DNA of 64,000 nt from Faecalibacterium sp. I4-1-79. GTDB lineage: Bacteria > Bacillota > Clostridia > Oscillospirales > Ruminococcaceae. Within the stretch, counting starts at the first letter, position 1, and each line of letters opens with the position of its first letter. A program made the translations under genes and the position numbers. Location of the stretch: the NCBI RefSeq assembly GCF_023347235.1, contig NZ_CP094467.1, positions 620,001-684,000 of the forward strand, in the 5' to 3' direction. Shown piece after piece: positions 50,001 through 57,201 of this stretch. The notes beneath the pieces are model-generated. The model worked only from the letters and a program-made list of their open reading frames with translations. It did no database searches and was not told where the DNA came from.

Positions 50001-51026
50001 TCAGTCCGCAGTATGGGCAGCGTTGTGCTGCTGGATCAGGTCATAAATGGGCTGCAAGTCCGGGTTTGCTGCCAGCACGGAATCGTGCAGGGGAGCCATA
50101 GCCTCCTGAAACGGTGCAGTGTCCGGGTAAATAAAGTTGACGTGCTGCTCATTCTCGGCCTTATCTTTCGCCTCAGCCACAGCATCCTCCCAAGCATCCT
50201 GCTCGGTGCGCTTCACGATCTGGAAACCTTCTTCAAAGATCGCGCGCTCCTCATCGCTGAGCTCGTTCAGGAAGGCGTAGTTTGCCACCAGCAGATCCGG
50301 CACCATCTGGTGCATATCGTAGGAGTAATACTTGCAGATATCGCCGTGACCGTTATCGGTCAGAGCCAGCTCGTTGTTCTCGGCACCATCCAGAATACCG
50401 GCCTGCAGTGCGGTGTACACATCGCCGAAGCCCATGGGGGTCGCGGTGCCGCCCAGCAGACGCATCATTTCCACGTTGGTAGGCGACTGCTGCACGCGGA
50501 TCTTCAGACCCTTCAGGTCGGAGGGCTGGTTGATGGGGGTCTTGATGGTGTAGAAGTTGCGGGTGCCGGCATCCAGCCATGCCACCGTTTCCAGACCGGC
50601 CTTCGAGGTGGTCTTGAAAATGGGGTCCGTCACCTCAGGGTCGTCCATGGCCTCGTGGTAGGCTTCTACGCTGGAGAACAGGTAAGGCAGGTTGAAGATC
50701 TGGTATTTGGCGCTGAAGGTCTCCATAATGGCATTGGACGCCACCACAAAGTCGATGGCACCGGTCTGGGTCAGCTGCACCATTTCGGTCTGGGAGCCCA
50801 GCAGCTCGCTGGGGTACACCTCCACGCGGTACTTGTCGCCCAGCTTCTCGTTGATGTAGTTGGCAAAGGCTTCCAGTCCCAGATGATCCGGGTGGGTCTG
50901 GGACTGCACATGGCCGATGCGCACGATCTTGCGGTCGTCACCGGAGCCGGCACCGCAGCCGGTAAGCATCATGCTGCTGGTCAGTGCCGCCGCGCCCATC
51001 AGCGACAGAAACGTTCTTCTCTTCAT
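50001..51026 (-). CDS. dctP: TRAP transporter substrate-binding lipoprotein
   Basis: The 341-aa lipoprotein starts MKRRTFLSLMGAAALTSSM with lipobox LTGC. DctP features are QTHPDHLGLEAFANYINEKLGDKY, LKIRVQQSPTNVEMMRLLGG with the ligand Arg, and TALQAGILDGAENNELAL. I chose 51026 over 51035 because GAGAGG would abut the earlier ATG. It is the first gene of the dctPQM operon, downstream of the two-component genes on the same strand, which suggests control by that system. Confidence 0.92.
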   Translation of the reverse strand: MKRRTFLSLMGAAALTSSMMLTGCGAGSGDDRKIVRIGHVQSQTHPDHLGLEAFANYINEKLGDKYRVEVYPSELLGSQTEMVQLTQTGAIDFVVASNAIMETFSAKYQIFNLPYLFSSVEAYHEAMDDPEVTDPIFKTTSKAGLETVAWLDAGTRNFYTIKTPINQPSDLKGLKIRVQQSPTNVEMMRLLGGTATPMGFGDVYTALQAGILDGAENNELALTDNGHGDICKYYSYDMHQMVPDLLVANYAFLNELSDEERAIFEEGFQIVKRTEQDAWEDAVAEAKDKAENEQHVNFIYPDTAPFQEAMAPLHDSVLAANPDLQPIYDLIQQHNAAHTAD

Positions 51027-51084
51027 GAATGGCATCCTCTCTTTTCGCGTTTTTTCTATGATTTTATTTTAACAACTCGTTCAT

Positions 51085-51113
51085 TTTTGCGAAACCGGAT
51101 TATTTTGTGAAAC
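51085..51113 (-). promoter_or_regulatory. Direct repeat upstream of dctP, likely regulator site
   Basis: On the minus strand GTTTCACAAAA and GTTTCGCAAAA repeat with an 18-bp period (51103-51113 and 51085-51095). Head-to-tail repeats are the usual binding form of AraC-type response regulators such as the one encoded next door. Confidence 0.6.
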
Positions 51114-51185
51114 GCAGCACGATTTTGTCTTTGTTGTATCCAAGTACAATTTTTGTGTTTTACGGACGAAAGAAACTGGCAAAAA

Positions 51186-51238
51186 CAAAAAAAGCACCCG
51201 TTCCTCTCCTGCTGACAGGCAGGAAAGAACGAGCGCTT
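51186..51238 (-). terminator. Terminator of the two-component operon
   Basis: An interrupted stem (CGTTC/GAACG, CCTGC/GCAGG) followed on the minus strand by seven T residues. Confidence 0.7.
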
Positions 51239-51251
51239 CCTATAATCCGAT

Positions 51252-52043
51252 TTATCCCTGTACCGCTTTTTCCGCTGCGGCTACGCGGTATTCCGAAGGG
51301 GTCTGGCCGGTCAGGCGCTTGAACACCCTTGTAAAATAGTTGGCGTCGCTGTAACCCACAGCAGCGCCGATATCCTTCAGGCTCAGGCGCGGGTCCAAAA
51401 TCAGCTGGCGCGCCTTGTTCACCCGGTATTCGTTCAGGTAGGCCGAAAAGTTCACCTTGAAGCACTGCTTGAACAGCTTGCAGAAGTAGGCGTCCGAGTA
51501 GCGCAGCGCGGCGGCAGCATCCTGCATGGAGATATCCTCCCCATAGTGGGCGTCGATAAAGCGGCTGATCTCGGCCCGGATGATGGCGGTGCGCATATCC
51601 TCGTCCTCTTCCCGGCGGAGGGGCTCTGCAGGCGCAGGGGGCTGTGCCGGGCGGGCAGGCAGCGGCACCGACACCTGCCGGATGGCATCTTCCACCGCGA
51701 ATACCAACTCCTGCTCATTGTAGGGTTTGAGCAGATAGTCCATCGCCCGCACAGAGATCGCCTGCCGCGCATAGTCAAACTTATCAAAGCCGGTAAGGAA
51801 CAGGATGGCGCAATTTTTGTCCGTTTCGCGGATCTTACGCGCCACCTCCAGCCCGGTGAGACCCGGCATTTCAATGTCCAGCACAGCCACCTGCGGCACT
51901 TCGCGGGCAAAAATTTCCAGAGCCTCTCTGCCGTTTTTGGCTTCATACAGGCTTATCAGGTCTCCCAGATACTTCTGCAAAGTCCGGCACAGCACCTTGC
52001 GCTCGATCAATTCATCCTCTGCCACCAGCAATTTGCACTTCAC
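51252..52043 (-). CDS. AraC-type response regulator (YesN-like)
   Basis: The 263-aa protein has a receiver domain with VAEDELIERK, the phospho-acceptor Asp in VAVLDIEMPG (about residue 56), FLTGFDKFDYA and LLKPYNEQEL (Lys switch), then a Pro-rich linker and a C-terminal AraC helix-turn-helix pair (ISMQDAAAALRYSDAYFCKLF and LSLKDIGAAVGYSDANYFTRVF). It overlaps the kinase gene by 4 nt (ATGA). The target is probably the adjacent TRAP operon with its direct repeats. Confidence 0.93.
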   Translation of the reverse strand: MKCKLLVAEDELIERKVLCRTLQKYLGDLISLYEAKNGREALEIFAREVPQVAVLDIEMPGLTGLEVARKIRETDKNCAILFLTGFDKFDYARQAISVRAMDYLLKPYNEQELVFAVEDAIRQVSVPLPARPAQPPAPAEPLRREEDEDMRTAIIRAEISRFIDAHYGEDISMQDAAAALRYSDAYFCKLFKQCFKVNFSAYLNEYRVNKARQLILDPRLSLKDIGAAVGYSDANYFTRVFKRLTGQTPSEYRVAAAEKAVQG

Positions 52044-53527
52044 GAGAGCGTCTCCTCCTTTTCTTCCGGCTGCTGCGTTTGCGGCAGTTCAAACCGCACC
52101 ACAGTGCCATGACCTGCGCGGCTGTACACCTGCATTTTGCCGCCCGGATACAGCATCCCGATGCGGCGGGAAATATTGCCAAGGCCAATGCTGCGGCCGG
52201 TCTGTTCGCTCTGCGCAATTTTAGTTTGCACAGCGTCCAGTTCCTCTGCGGTCATTCCCTTGCCGTTGTCCGCAACTGTGAGCACCAGCACCTTGTCCTG
52301 CATCCATGCCCGCAGCAGGATGCGTCCGCCTTCCTCGCGGGACTTGAGCCCATGCGAGTAAGCGTTTTCCACCACCGGCTGCAGCATAAAGGACGGCACC
52401 AAAACCGCCGCAGGCTGCACCCGGATGCTTTTTTCAACGGTAATGCGTCCATCGAACCGCATTTGCTGCAAATAAATGTAGTCCTCCAGCCCATCCAGTT
52501 CCTCTTCCAGCGTGATCTGCTGACGCTTGGTGCGCAGGTTGTGCCGGAACAAACTGCCCAGATGCACGATCATCTGGTCGGTGGTGGAAGCATCCTCCAG
52601 CCGCGCCATGCAGGAGATCATGTTCAGGGTGTTGAACAGAAAATGCGGATTCACCTGACTTTTAAGCACCTCCAGCCGGGTGTGCTCCAGATCCTTTTCC
52701 AGTGCAAGGTTCCGCACCTCTTCCCGGTGCAAAGCCTGCTGGGTGGTCAGCTGCTGCGCCATGGCGTGCTTCATCTGGTTAAAGGTTCCCGTCAGCCGCC
52801 CCACTTCGTCGCTGCTTTTCACCGGTAGGTCCGGGCTGGAAAAATCGCCATCGGCAATGCTGCGGGAGGACTGCGCCAGCCGCAGCAGCGGACGCACCAC
52901 AGCGCGGCTCAGCACCCGGATGAGCAGCAGCATCAGCGCGGCTGCCGTCAGGAACAGCCCCAGATACAGCCACGGCAGATGCCGGATGTGAGCCGCCGTG
53001 CTGCTGTAAAGGGCGTTTTCCTGTTCCAGCGTGGCCTGTGTCAGACGTAGCGCATACGCGGCAAGGTAGTCCTGCAGTGCCATCACATGGTACATCTGTT
53101 CAATATAGGTATCTGCCGAGGGCGAAAGCTGCAAAAAGGCATCCCGCTCCTGCCGGTAACCCGCGTACCCCTGCAAAAGATTCCATGTGCGGGCATAGCG
53201 CTCCTCGCCGATGCGGGCATAATCGAAGGGCAGGGCCGCAAGGCTCTGCTCGGAAGCGGTGCAGGCGGCGGTATAGGCCTGTTTGGTTTCAGAAGTAGGC
53301 TGGCGCACATAGCGTGCGAAGGCCTGTGTTTCGTCCTTGAGGGCGTTTTGCACCGTGTAGCAGACGGCGTTGTCGGCCAGCAGCGTATCAAAGGAGCGTA
53401 CCGTCCACTGACCTGCCATGGTAGCAATGCCAGTGGAAAGCATGGTGACCAGCAAAATCGCGGCAAGCCATGCCGTGACCCTGCTGCGCAGGGAGATGCC
53501 GCCCTGTGCGGTTTTGTTCCGTGCCAT
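52040..53527 (-). CDS. Sensor histidine kinase (YesM-like, HisKA_7/His_kinase family)
   Basis: The 495-aa membrane kinase has TM1 (about 20-42), an extracytoplasmic sensor (about 43-195), TM2 (about 196-218), a HAMP linker, the H-box QVNPHFLFNTLNMIS with the phospho-acceptor His, and a HATPase domain with the N box QPVVENAYSHGLK and ADNGKGM. AGGAGGG fixes the start. With the AraC-type regulator it forms a sugar/acid-sensing pair; the signal is probably the TRAP substrate. Confidence 0.92.
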   Translation of the reverse strand: MARNKTAQGGISLRSRVTAWLAAILLVTMLSTGIATMAGQWTVRSFDTLLADNAVCYTVQNALKDETQAFARYVRQPTSETKQAYTAACTASEQSLAALPFDYARIGEERYARTWNLLQGYAGYRQERDAFLQLSPSADTYIEQMYHVMALQDYLAAYALRLTQATLEQENALYSSTAAHIRHLPWLYLGLFLTAAALMLLLIRVLSRAVVRPLLRLAQSSRSIADGDFSSPDLPVKSSDEVGRLTGTFNQMKHAMAQQLTTQQALHREEVRNLALEKDLEHTRLEVLKSQVNPHFLFNTLNMISCMARLEDASTTDQMIVHLGSLFRHNLRTKRQQITLEEELDGLEDYIYLQQMRFDGRITVEKSIRVQPAAVLVPSFMLQPVVENAYSHGLKSREEGGRILLRAWMQDKVLVLTVADNGKGMTAEELDAVQTKIAQSEQTGRSIGLGNISRRIGMLYPGGKMQVYSRAGHGTVVRFELPQTQQPEEKEETLS

Positions 53528-53569
53528 ACGCTTTCCCTCCTGTCCTTGCAGCACCCGGCCTTTTTTATA

Positions 53570-53598
53570 AGTATAATAATCTCCCAGAAAAAGTGCAA
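53570..53598 (-). promoter_or_regulatory. Promoter of the two-component operon
   Basis: Minus-strand TTGCAC, 17-nt spacer, TATACT. Confidence 0.65.
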
Positions 53599-53602
53599 CT
53601 GC

Positions 53603-53636
53603 AAAAAAGCACCGGTTTCCGCAGGGGAGCCGGTGC
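53603..53636 (-). terminator. Terminator of the Crp/Fnr regulator gene
   Basis: GCACCGG pairs with CCGGTGC, inner GCxxC pairs, and six T residues follow on the minus strand. Confidence 0.8.
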
Positions 53637-53658
53637 TTGCAGGCAATGTGCCAGGCTG

Positions 53659-54324
53659 TCAGCGGGTCAACAACTGAAAATGATTCCGCTTGGTGACCAG
53701 CAGCCCTTCCTTTTGCAGCTTGGAAAGTTCTGCCGACATGGCGGCGCGTTCCACGCAGAGAAAATCCGCCAGCTGCTGACGGTCAAAGGGAATATCAAAG
53801 GAGAGGGACGCCTGCCGGATGGACTCGGCAGACAGGTAGGACAGCAGCTTTTCCCGGGTGGTGCGCTTGCTGACATGGGTGATCTTATCGTTAAAAAGCA
53901 GTATTTTGTTTGCCAGAACACTGACCAGATTGCGGATGAGTTTCTGGTGATGGTCGCAGGCGGTGGGGCAGGAGGTGAGCAGCCGCTTGACGTTCAGCAG
54001 CAGAATTTCGCAATCCTCCTCTGCCACCACGCTGATGTTCAGGATGGCACCGGGGGTGGCGGCGTAAGGTTCGCCGAAAAAGTCTCCGGTATTGCACTTG
54101 GACAGGATATTGCGGTGTCCCCAAAGATCCTCCTGTATCACAAGGGTGGAGCCGGACAACATAAGCCCCATGACCTCCGTGGAATCTCCGGCACGGAAAA
54201 TGTAGGAGCCCCGGGGGCGGGTGATTGTCGCTGCACTGACACAGTGCAGGATGGACAAAATCTCATCGTCGGTAAGCCCGGTGAAGAAGGGGCAGTTCCG
54301 CAGAACAGGCAGATATTTTTGCAT
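53659..54324 (-). CDS. Crp/Fnr family transcription regulator
   Basis: The 221-aa protein has an N-terminal cyclic-nucleotide-binding-type beta barrel (GSYIFRAGDSTEVMGLMLSG; GDFFGEP) and a C-terminal winged helix with recognition region DRQQLADFLCVERAAMSAELSKLQ (given here in part). No cluster-binding Cys set as in Fnr is seen (Cys residues are scattered), so an effector such as haem, a nucleotide or redox state is open. It is divergent from the 4Fe-4S protein gene, its likely target. Confidence 0.9.
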   Translation of the reverse strand: MQKYLPVLRNCPFFTGLTDDEILSILHCVSAATITRPRGSYIFRAGDSTEVMGLMLSGSTLVIQEDLWGHRNILSKCNTGDFFGEPYAATPGAILNISVVAEEDCEILLLNVKRLLTSCPTACDHHQKLIRNLVSVLANKILLFNDKITHVSKRTTREKLLSYLSAESIRQASLSFDIPFDRQQLADFLCVERAAMSAELSKLQKEGLLVTKRNHFQLLTR

Positions 54325-54336
54325 AAAAGCCCTCCT

Positions 54337-54352
54337 TGTTGGAATTCAAACA
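54337..54352. promoter_or_regulatory. Palindrome between Crp/Fnr gene and ferredoxin gene
   Basis: TGTTGGAATTCAAACA keeps 14 of 16 symmetrical positions and lies in the 100-bp divergent gap, a fitting operator for the adjacent regulator. Confidence 0.5.
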
Positions 54353-54424
54353 TACAAGTTGCCTTTAGTATACTATAATAAGGGTGCAAATGCAAAAAAA
54401 CACCCACAACAGGAGAGTATAGAT

Positions 54425-55144
54425 ATGATTCGGAAGATCATCCATATTGACGAAGAAAAATGCAACGGCTGCGGCTTGTGCGCAACCGCCTGCCATGAAG
54501 GTGCCATTGACATCATCAACGGCAAGGCAAAACTGGTGCGGGAGAATTTCTGCGATGGCTTTGGCGACTGCCTGCCGGGTTGCCCCACCGGTGCTATCAC
54601 CTTTGAAGAGCGGGAAGCCCCCGCCTACGACGAGGCGGCGGTGCAGGAAAACAAAAAGAAGAAGGAATTGCAGGAAAAGATGAAGCATCTCCACGAGGGA
54701 GGCTGTCCCGGCTCCCGGATGCGGACGCTGGAACAGCCGGAGGCCGCAGAAAGCGCAGCTGCTGCCTCTGTGCAGCCGGTCTCTCGCCTGCGCAACTGGC
54801 CGGTGCAGATCAAGCTGGCACCCATCCATGCGCCCTACTTTGCAGGCGCAAAGCTTCTGATTGCAGCGGACTGCACGGCATACGCCTACGCCAATTTCCA
54901 TCAGGAGTTTATGCGCGGCAAAGTGACCCTCATCGGCTGCCCGAAGCTGGATGCTGTGGATTACAGCGAAAAACTTACCGAGATCCTGCGCAGCAACGAC
55001 ATCCAGAGCGTGACCATCCTCCGCATGGAGGTGCCCTGCTGCGGCGGCTTGGAGATGGCCGCAAAAAAGGCACTGCAGACCAGCGGAAAGTTCATTCCGT
55101 GGCAGGTGGTCACCATCTCCATTGACGGAAAAATTCTGGATTAA
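54425..55144 (+). CDS. 4Fe-4S ferredoxin-type protein
   Basis: The 239-aa protein starts with two 4Fe-4S motifs: CNGCGLCATACHEG (CxxCxxCxxxC) and CDGFGDCLPGCPTG (variant CxxxxxCxxxCP). A Lys/Glu-rich linker (about 70-95) leads to a domain with CTAYAYANFH, IGCPKLD and VPCCGGLE, a conserved Cys-rich part seen in clostridial proteins that pair with Crp/Fnr-like regulators. An electron-transfer or redox-sensing role is likely. AGGAG precedes ATG 54425; the longer open frame overlaps the divergent gene. Confidence 0.85.
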   Translation: MIRKIIHIDEEKCNGCGLCATACHEGAIDIINGKAKLVRENFCDGFGDCLPGCPTGAITFEEREAPAYDEAAVQENKKKKELQEKMKHLHEGGCPGSRMRTLEQPEAAESAAAASVQPVSRLRNWPVQIKLAPIHAPYFAGAKLLIAADCTAYAYANFHQEFMRGKVTLIGCPKLDAVDYSEKLTEILRSNDIQSVTILRMEVPCCGGLEMAAKKALQTSGKFIPWQVVTISIDGKILD

Positions 55145-55162
55145 AAGTACAGGGCAAACGAT

Positions 55163-55331
55163 ATGTACCCAGTTTTCTGGACACTGGATCAAAATTGAAT
55201 AATTAAGAATCCATCATGGATGCTTCTCTGAATTTAGAGGGGAGGCATCCATTTTGTTTTCGCTTGGATTCTGCCGTTATTGTAATAGTCAATATACTCG
55301 GCAATCGCCTTGGAGAAGTCTTGAAAGGAGG
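55163..55331 (-). pseudogene. IS3-family transposase remnant (3' end, frameshifted)
   Basis: The minus strand encodes the C-terminus of an IS3/IS150 orfB: KAIAEYIDYYNNGRIQAKTK then WMPP. A one-base change shifts the frame after MPP; in the other frame it continues SKFREASMMDS and stops at 55203. TGTACCCAGTTTTCTGGACA (55163-55182) resembles the IS end itself. Only about 45 codons remain; the rest was lost where the mobilisation genes begin. Confidence 0.8.
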
Positions 55332-55334
55332 AAT

Positions 55335-55493
55335 GTGGACGAAAAGAGCCACGACCCGGAACAGGATGAGGAAGAACAGGAGGATGTACCTCGCTGCCCC
55401 TCGGTGCTGGCGGCGCTGGAGGAAAAATCGGACAAGCCGGAGCCGGTGAAGCCCTTCCGTAGTTATTACGACAAGGACGGTGATGCCCGGTGA
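55335..55493 (+). CDS. Short acidic protein, probably 5'-truncated mobilisation accessory gene
   Basis: The frame from GTG 55335 reads DEKSHDPEQDEEEQEDVPR, then PSVLAALEEKSDKPEPVK. It is highly acidic and 52 aa. The IS remnant abuts it and AGGAGG is only 3 nt before the GTG, so the original start is probably lost. Its stop overlaps the MobC start (GTGA), typical of a mobilisation operon. No function is recognised. Confidence 0.5.
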   Translation: MDEKSHDPEQDEEEQEDVPRCPSVLAALEEKSDKPEPVKPFRSYYDKDGDAR

Positions 55494-55708
55494 GCGACCG
55501 CCGCGACCAGCAGCTCCATTTCCGGGTCAGCAAGCCGGAGTTGGAACGGATTCGGAACAAGATGGAATCCAGCGGCATTCTAAGCATTGGCTCATATCTA
55601 CGAAAAATGGCGCTGGACGGATATTGTCTGTATCTGGATCTGCCGCAGCTGCGCCGTATGGCATATCTTTTGCATTTGAACGCCACAAGTGGCTCAAGTG
55701 TTCGTTAG
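55490..55708 (+). CDS. MobC-like relaxosome protein, truncated
   Basis: The 72-aa protein begins SDRRDQQLHFRVSKPELERI, then SIGSYLRKMALDGY, the ribbon-helix-helix pattern of MobC/MbeC-like accessory proteins that nick-site-load a relaxase. Family members have about 100-120 residues with a second helical half; here the frame ends soon after LRRMAYLL in NATSGSSVR, so the 3' part is lost. GTG start overlaps the previous stop. Confidence 0.7.
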   Translation: MSDRRDQQLHFRVSKPELERIRNKMESSGILSIGSYLRKMALDGYCLYLDLPQLRRMAYLLHLNATSGSSVR

Positions 55709-55752
55709 CAAAGTGGCTCAAGCATTGGCTGTCACACGGGAGGTGATTCAGA

Positions 55753-57135
55753 CTGGCCGCAACACGTTTGATCGCGCTACACAAGAACAAAGGCAAGTCG
55801 GTTGCGGCCTGCCTGAAAAGCCGCACGGACTATGCGAAGAATCCTGACAAAACGAACAGGGGAGAGCTGGTCAGCAGCTATGAGTGCAGCCCATTGACCG
55901 CAGACGAGGAATTTATGCTGTCCAAGCGGCAATACGAACTTTCTACAGGCCGCAGACAGAAAAATGATGTGATCGCCTATCAGATTCGGCAATCTTTCAA
56001 GCCCGGTGAGATCACCGCCGAGGAAGCCAACAAGGTGGGCTACGAACTGGCAATGCGCTTCACCAAAGGCAAATACGCTTTTATTGTTGCCACCCACACA
56101 GACAGGGAACACATCCACAACCACATTATTTATAACTCCACTGCGCTGGATGGAACCCGAAAATTCCGGGATTTTTTCTTTTCAGCGTTGGCGGTGCAGC
56201 GGTTGAGTGACCTAATCTGCTTAGAGCATCAGCTCTCCGTCATTGAGATAAAGCCTTACCGGGAGCGGCAGAAGCGCACGCTCTACCCGCCCAAAGAGAG
56301 CAATCGTGACCGGCTCTGCAGCGTGATCGATAGGATTCTGGCTGAAAAGCCCAAGGACTACGAGGATTTCCTGCAAAAGCTGGAGCAGCAGGGCTATGAG
56401 GTCAAACGCGGAAAGTACACCTCTGTCAAGGGCGCACGGCAGAAACGATTTATCCGGTTCCGCACTTTGGGGGCAGGGTACAGCGAGGAAGAACTGAAAG
56501 CTGCCCTTGCCGGAGAAGCGGAGCATCGGCCACGGCAAAAGTGCCCGGCACCGGAGCAGAAATTTCAGATGCTGGTGGACATTCAGGCAAAACTAGCCGA
56601 GGGAAAAGGCGCGGGCTTTGCCCGCTGGGCAAAGCAGCACAACTTAAAAGAGATGTCCCGGACGCTGGTTTTCTTGCAGGAAAACCAAATCGGCAGCATC
56701 GAGGAAATGCAGGAGCGTGTGGACGCTGCAACTGCACGCTATCATGAACTGGGCGATTCCATTAAAGCGTCAGAGAAGCGGCTGGCAGAAATCGCGGTGC
56801 TGAAAGCGCACATCATCAACTACGCCAAGACGCGGTCTGCTTATGATGCCTACCGTAAGACCGGATACAGCAAGCACTTTCTGGAAACGCACCGCACAGA
56901 GATCACGCTGCACAAAGCGGCGAAAGCGGCGTTTGATGAAGCCAATTTAAAAATGCTCCCCAAGGTCAAGGAGTTAGACGCGGAATATTCCAAGCTGCTG
57001 ACAGAAAAGAAAGCACGCTACCCGGACTATCGCAAAGCGAAAGAAGAAATGCAGGAGCTTCTTCGAGCGCAGAAAAATATTGAACTTTTCTTCGATGAGG
57101 AAAAGAAGCCAGAGCAAACCGAACATTCCAGATAA
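55753..57135 (+). CDS. MobP-type relaxase (MobA/VirD2 family)
   Basis: The protein (up to 460 aa) has ATRLIALHKNKGKSVAACL, YECSPLTADEEFMLSKRQY, VIAYQIRQSFKPGEIT and the metal-binding THTDREHIHNHI (HUH-type H-x-H) of MobP relaxases. It nicks oriT and leads plasmid transfer. The catalytic Tyr probably lies in the N-terminal SSYEC block. The family start ATG-GCC-GCA appears here as CTG at 55753 behind GGGAGGTGA, with TTG 55768 as the alternative, so initiation may be impaired. The C-terminal 200 residues are coiled coil and end KPEQTEHSR. Confidence 0.85.
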   Translation: MAATRLIALHKNKGKSVAACLKSRTDYAKNPDKTNRGELVSSYECSPLTADEEFMLSKRQYELSTGRRQKNDVIAYQIRQSFKPGEITAEEANKVGYELAMRFTKGKYAFIVATHTDREHIHNHIIYNSTALDGTRKFRDFFFSALAVQRLSDLICLEHQLSVIEIKPYRERQKRTLYPPKESNRDRLCSVIDRILAEKPKDYEDFLQKLEQQGYEVKRGKYTSVKGARQKRFIRFRTLGAGYSEEELKAALAGEAEHRPRQKCPAPEQKFQMLVDIQAKLAEGKGAGFARWAKQHNLKEMSRTLVFLQENQIGSIEEMQERVDAATARYHELGDSIKASEKRLAEIAVLKAHIINYAKTRSAYDAYRKTGYSKHFLETHRTEITLHKAAKAAFDEANLKMLPKVKELDAEYSKLLTEKKARYPDYRKAKEEMQELLRAQKNIELFFDEEKKPEQTEHSR

Positions 57136-57144
57136 ACAATACGA

Positions 57145-57192
57145 CCCTGAGAACTTTGCCGCTTATCCGGCAGGGTTCTCAGGGCCTTTTTT
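57145..57192 (+). terminator. Terminator after the relaxase gene
   Basis: CCCTGAGAAC pairs with GTTCTCAGGG around an inner CCGC-rich loop, followed by CC and six T residues. Confidence 0.85.
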
Positions 57193-57201
57193 GCTTATTG
57201 C

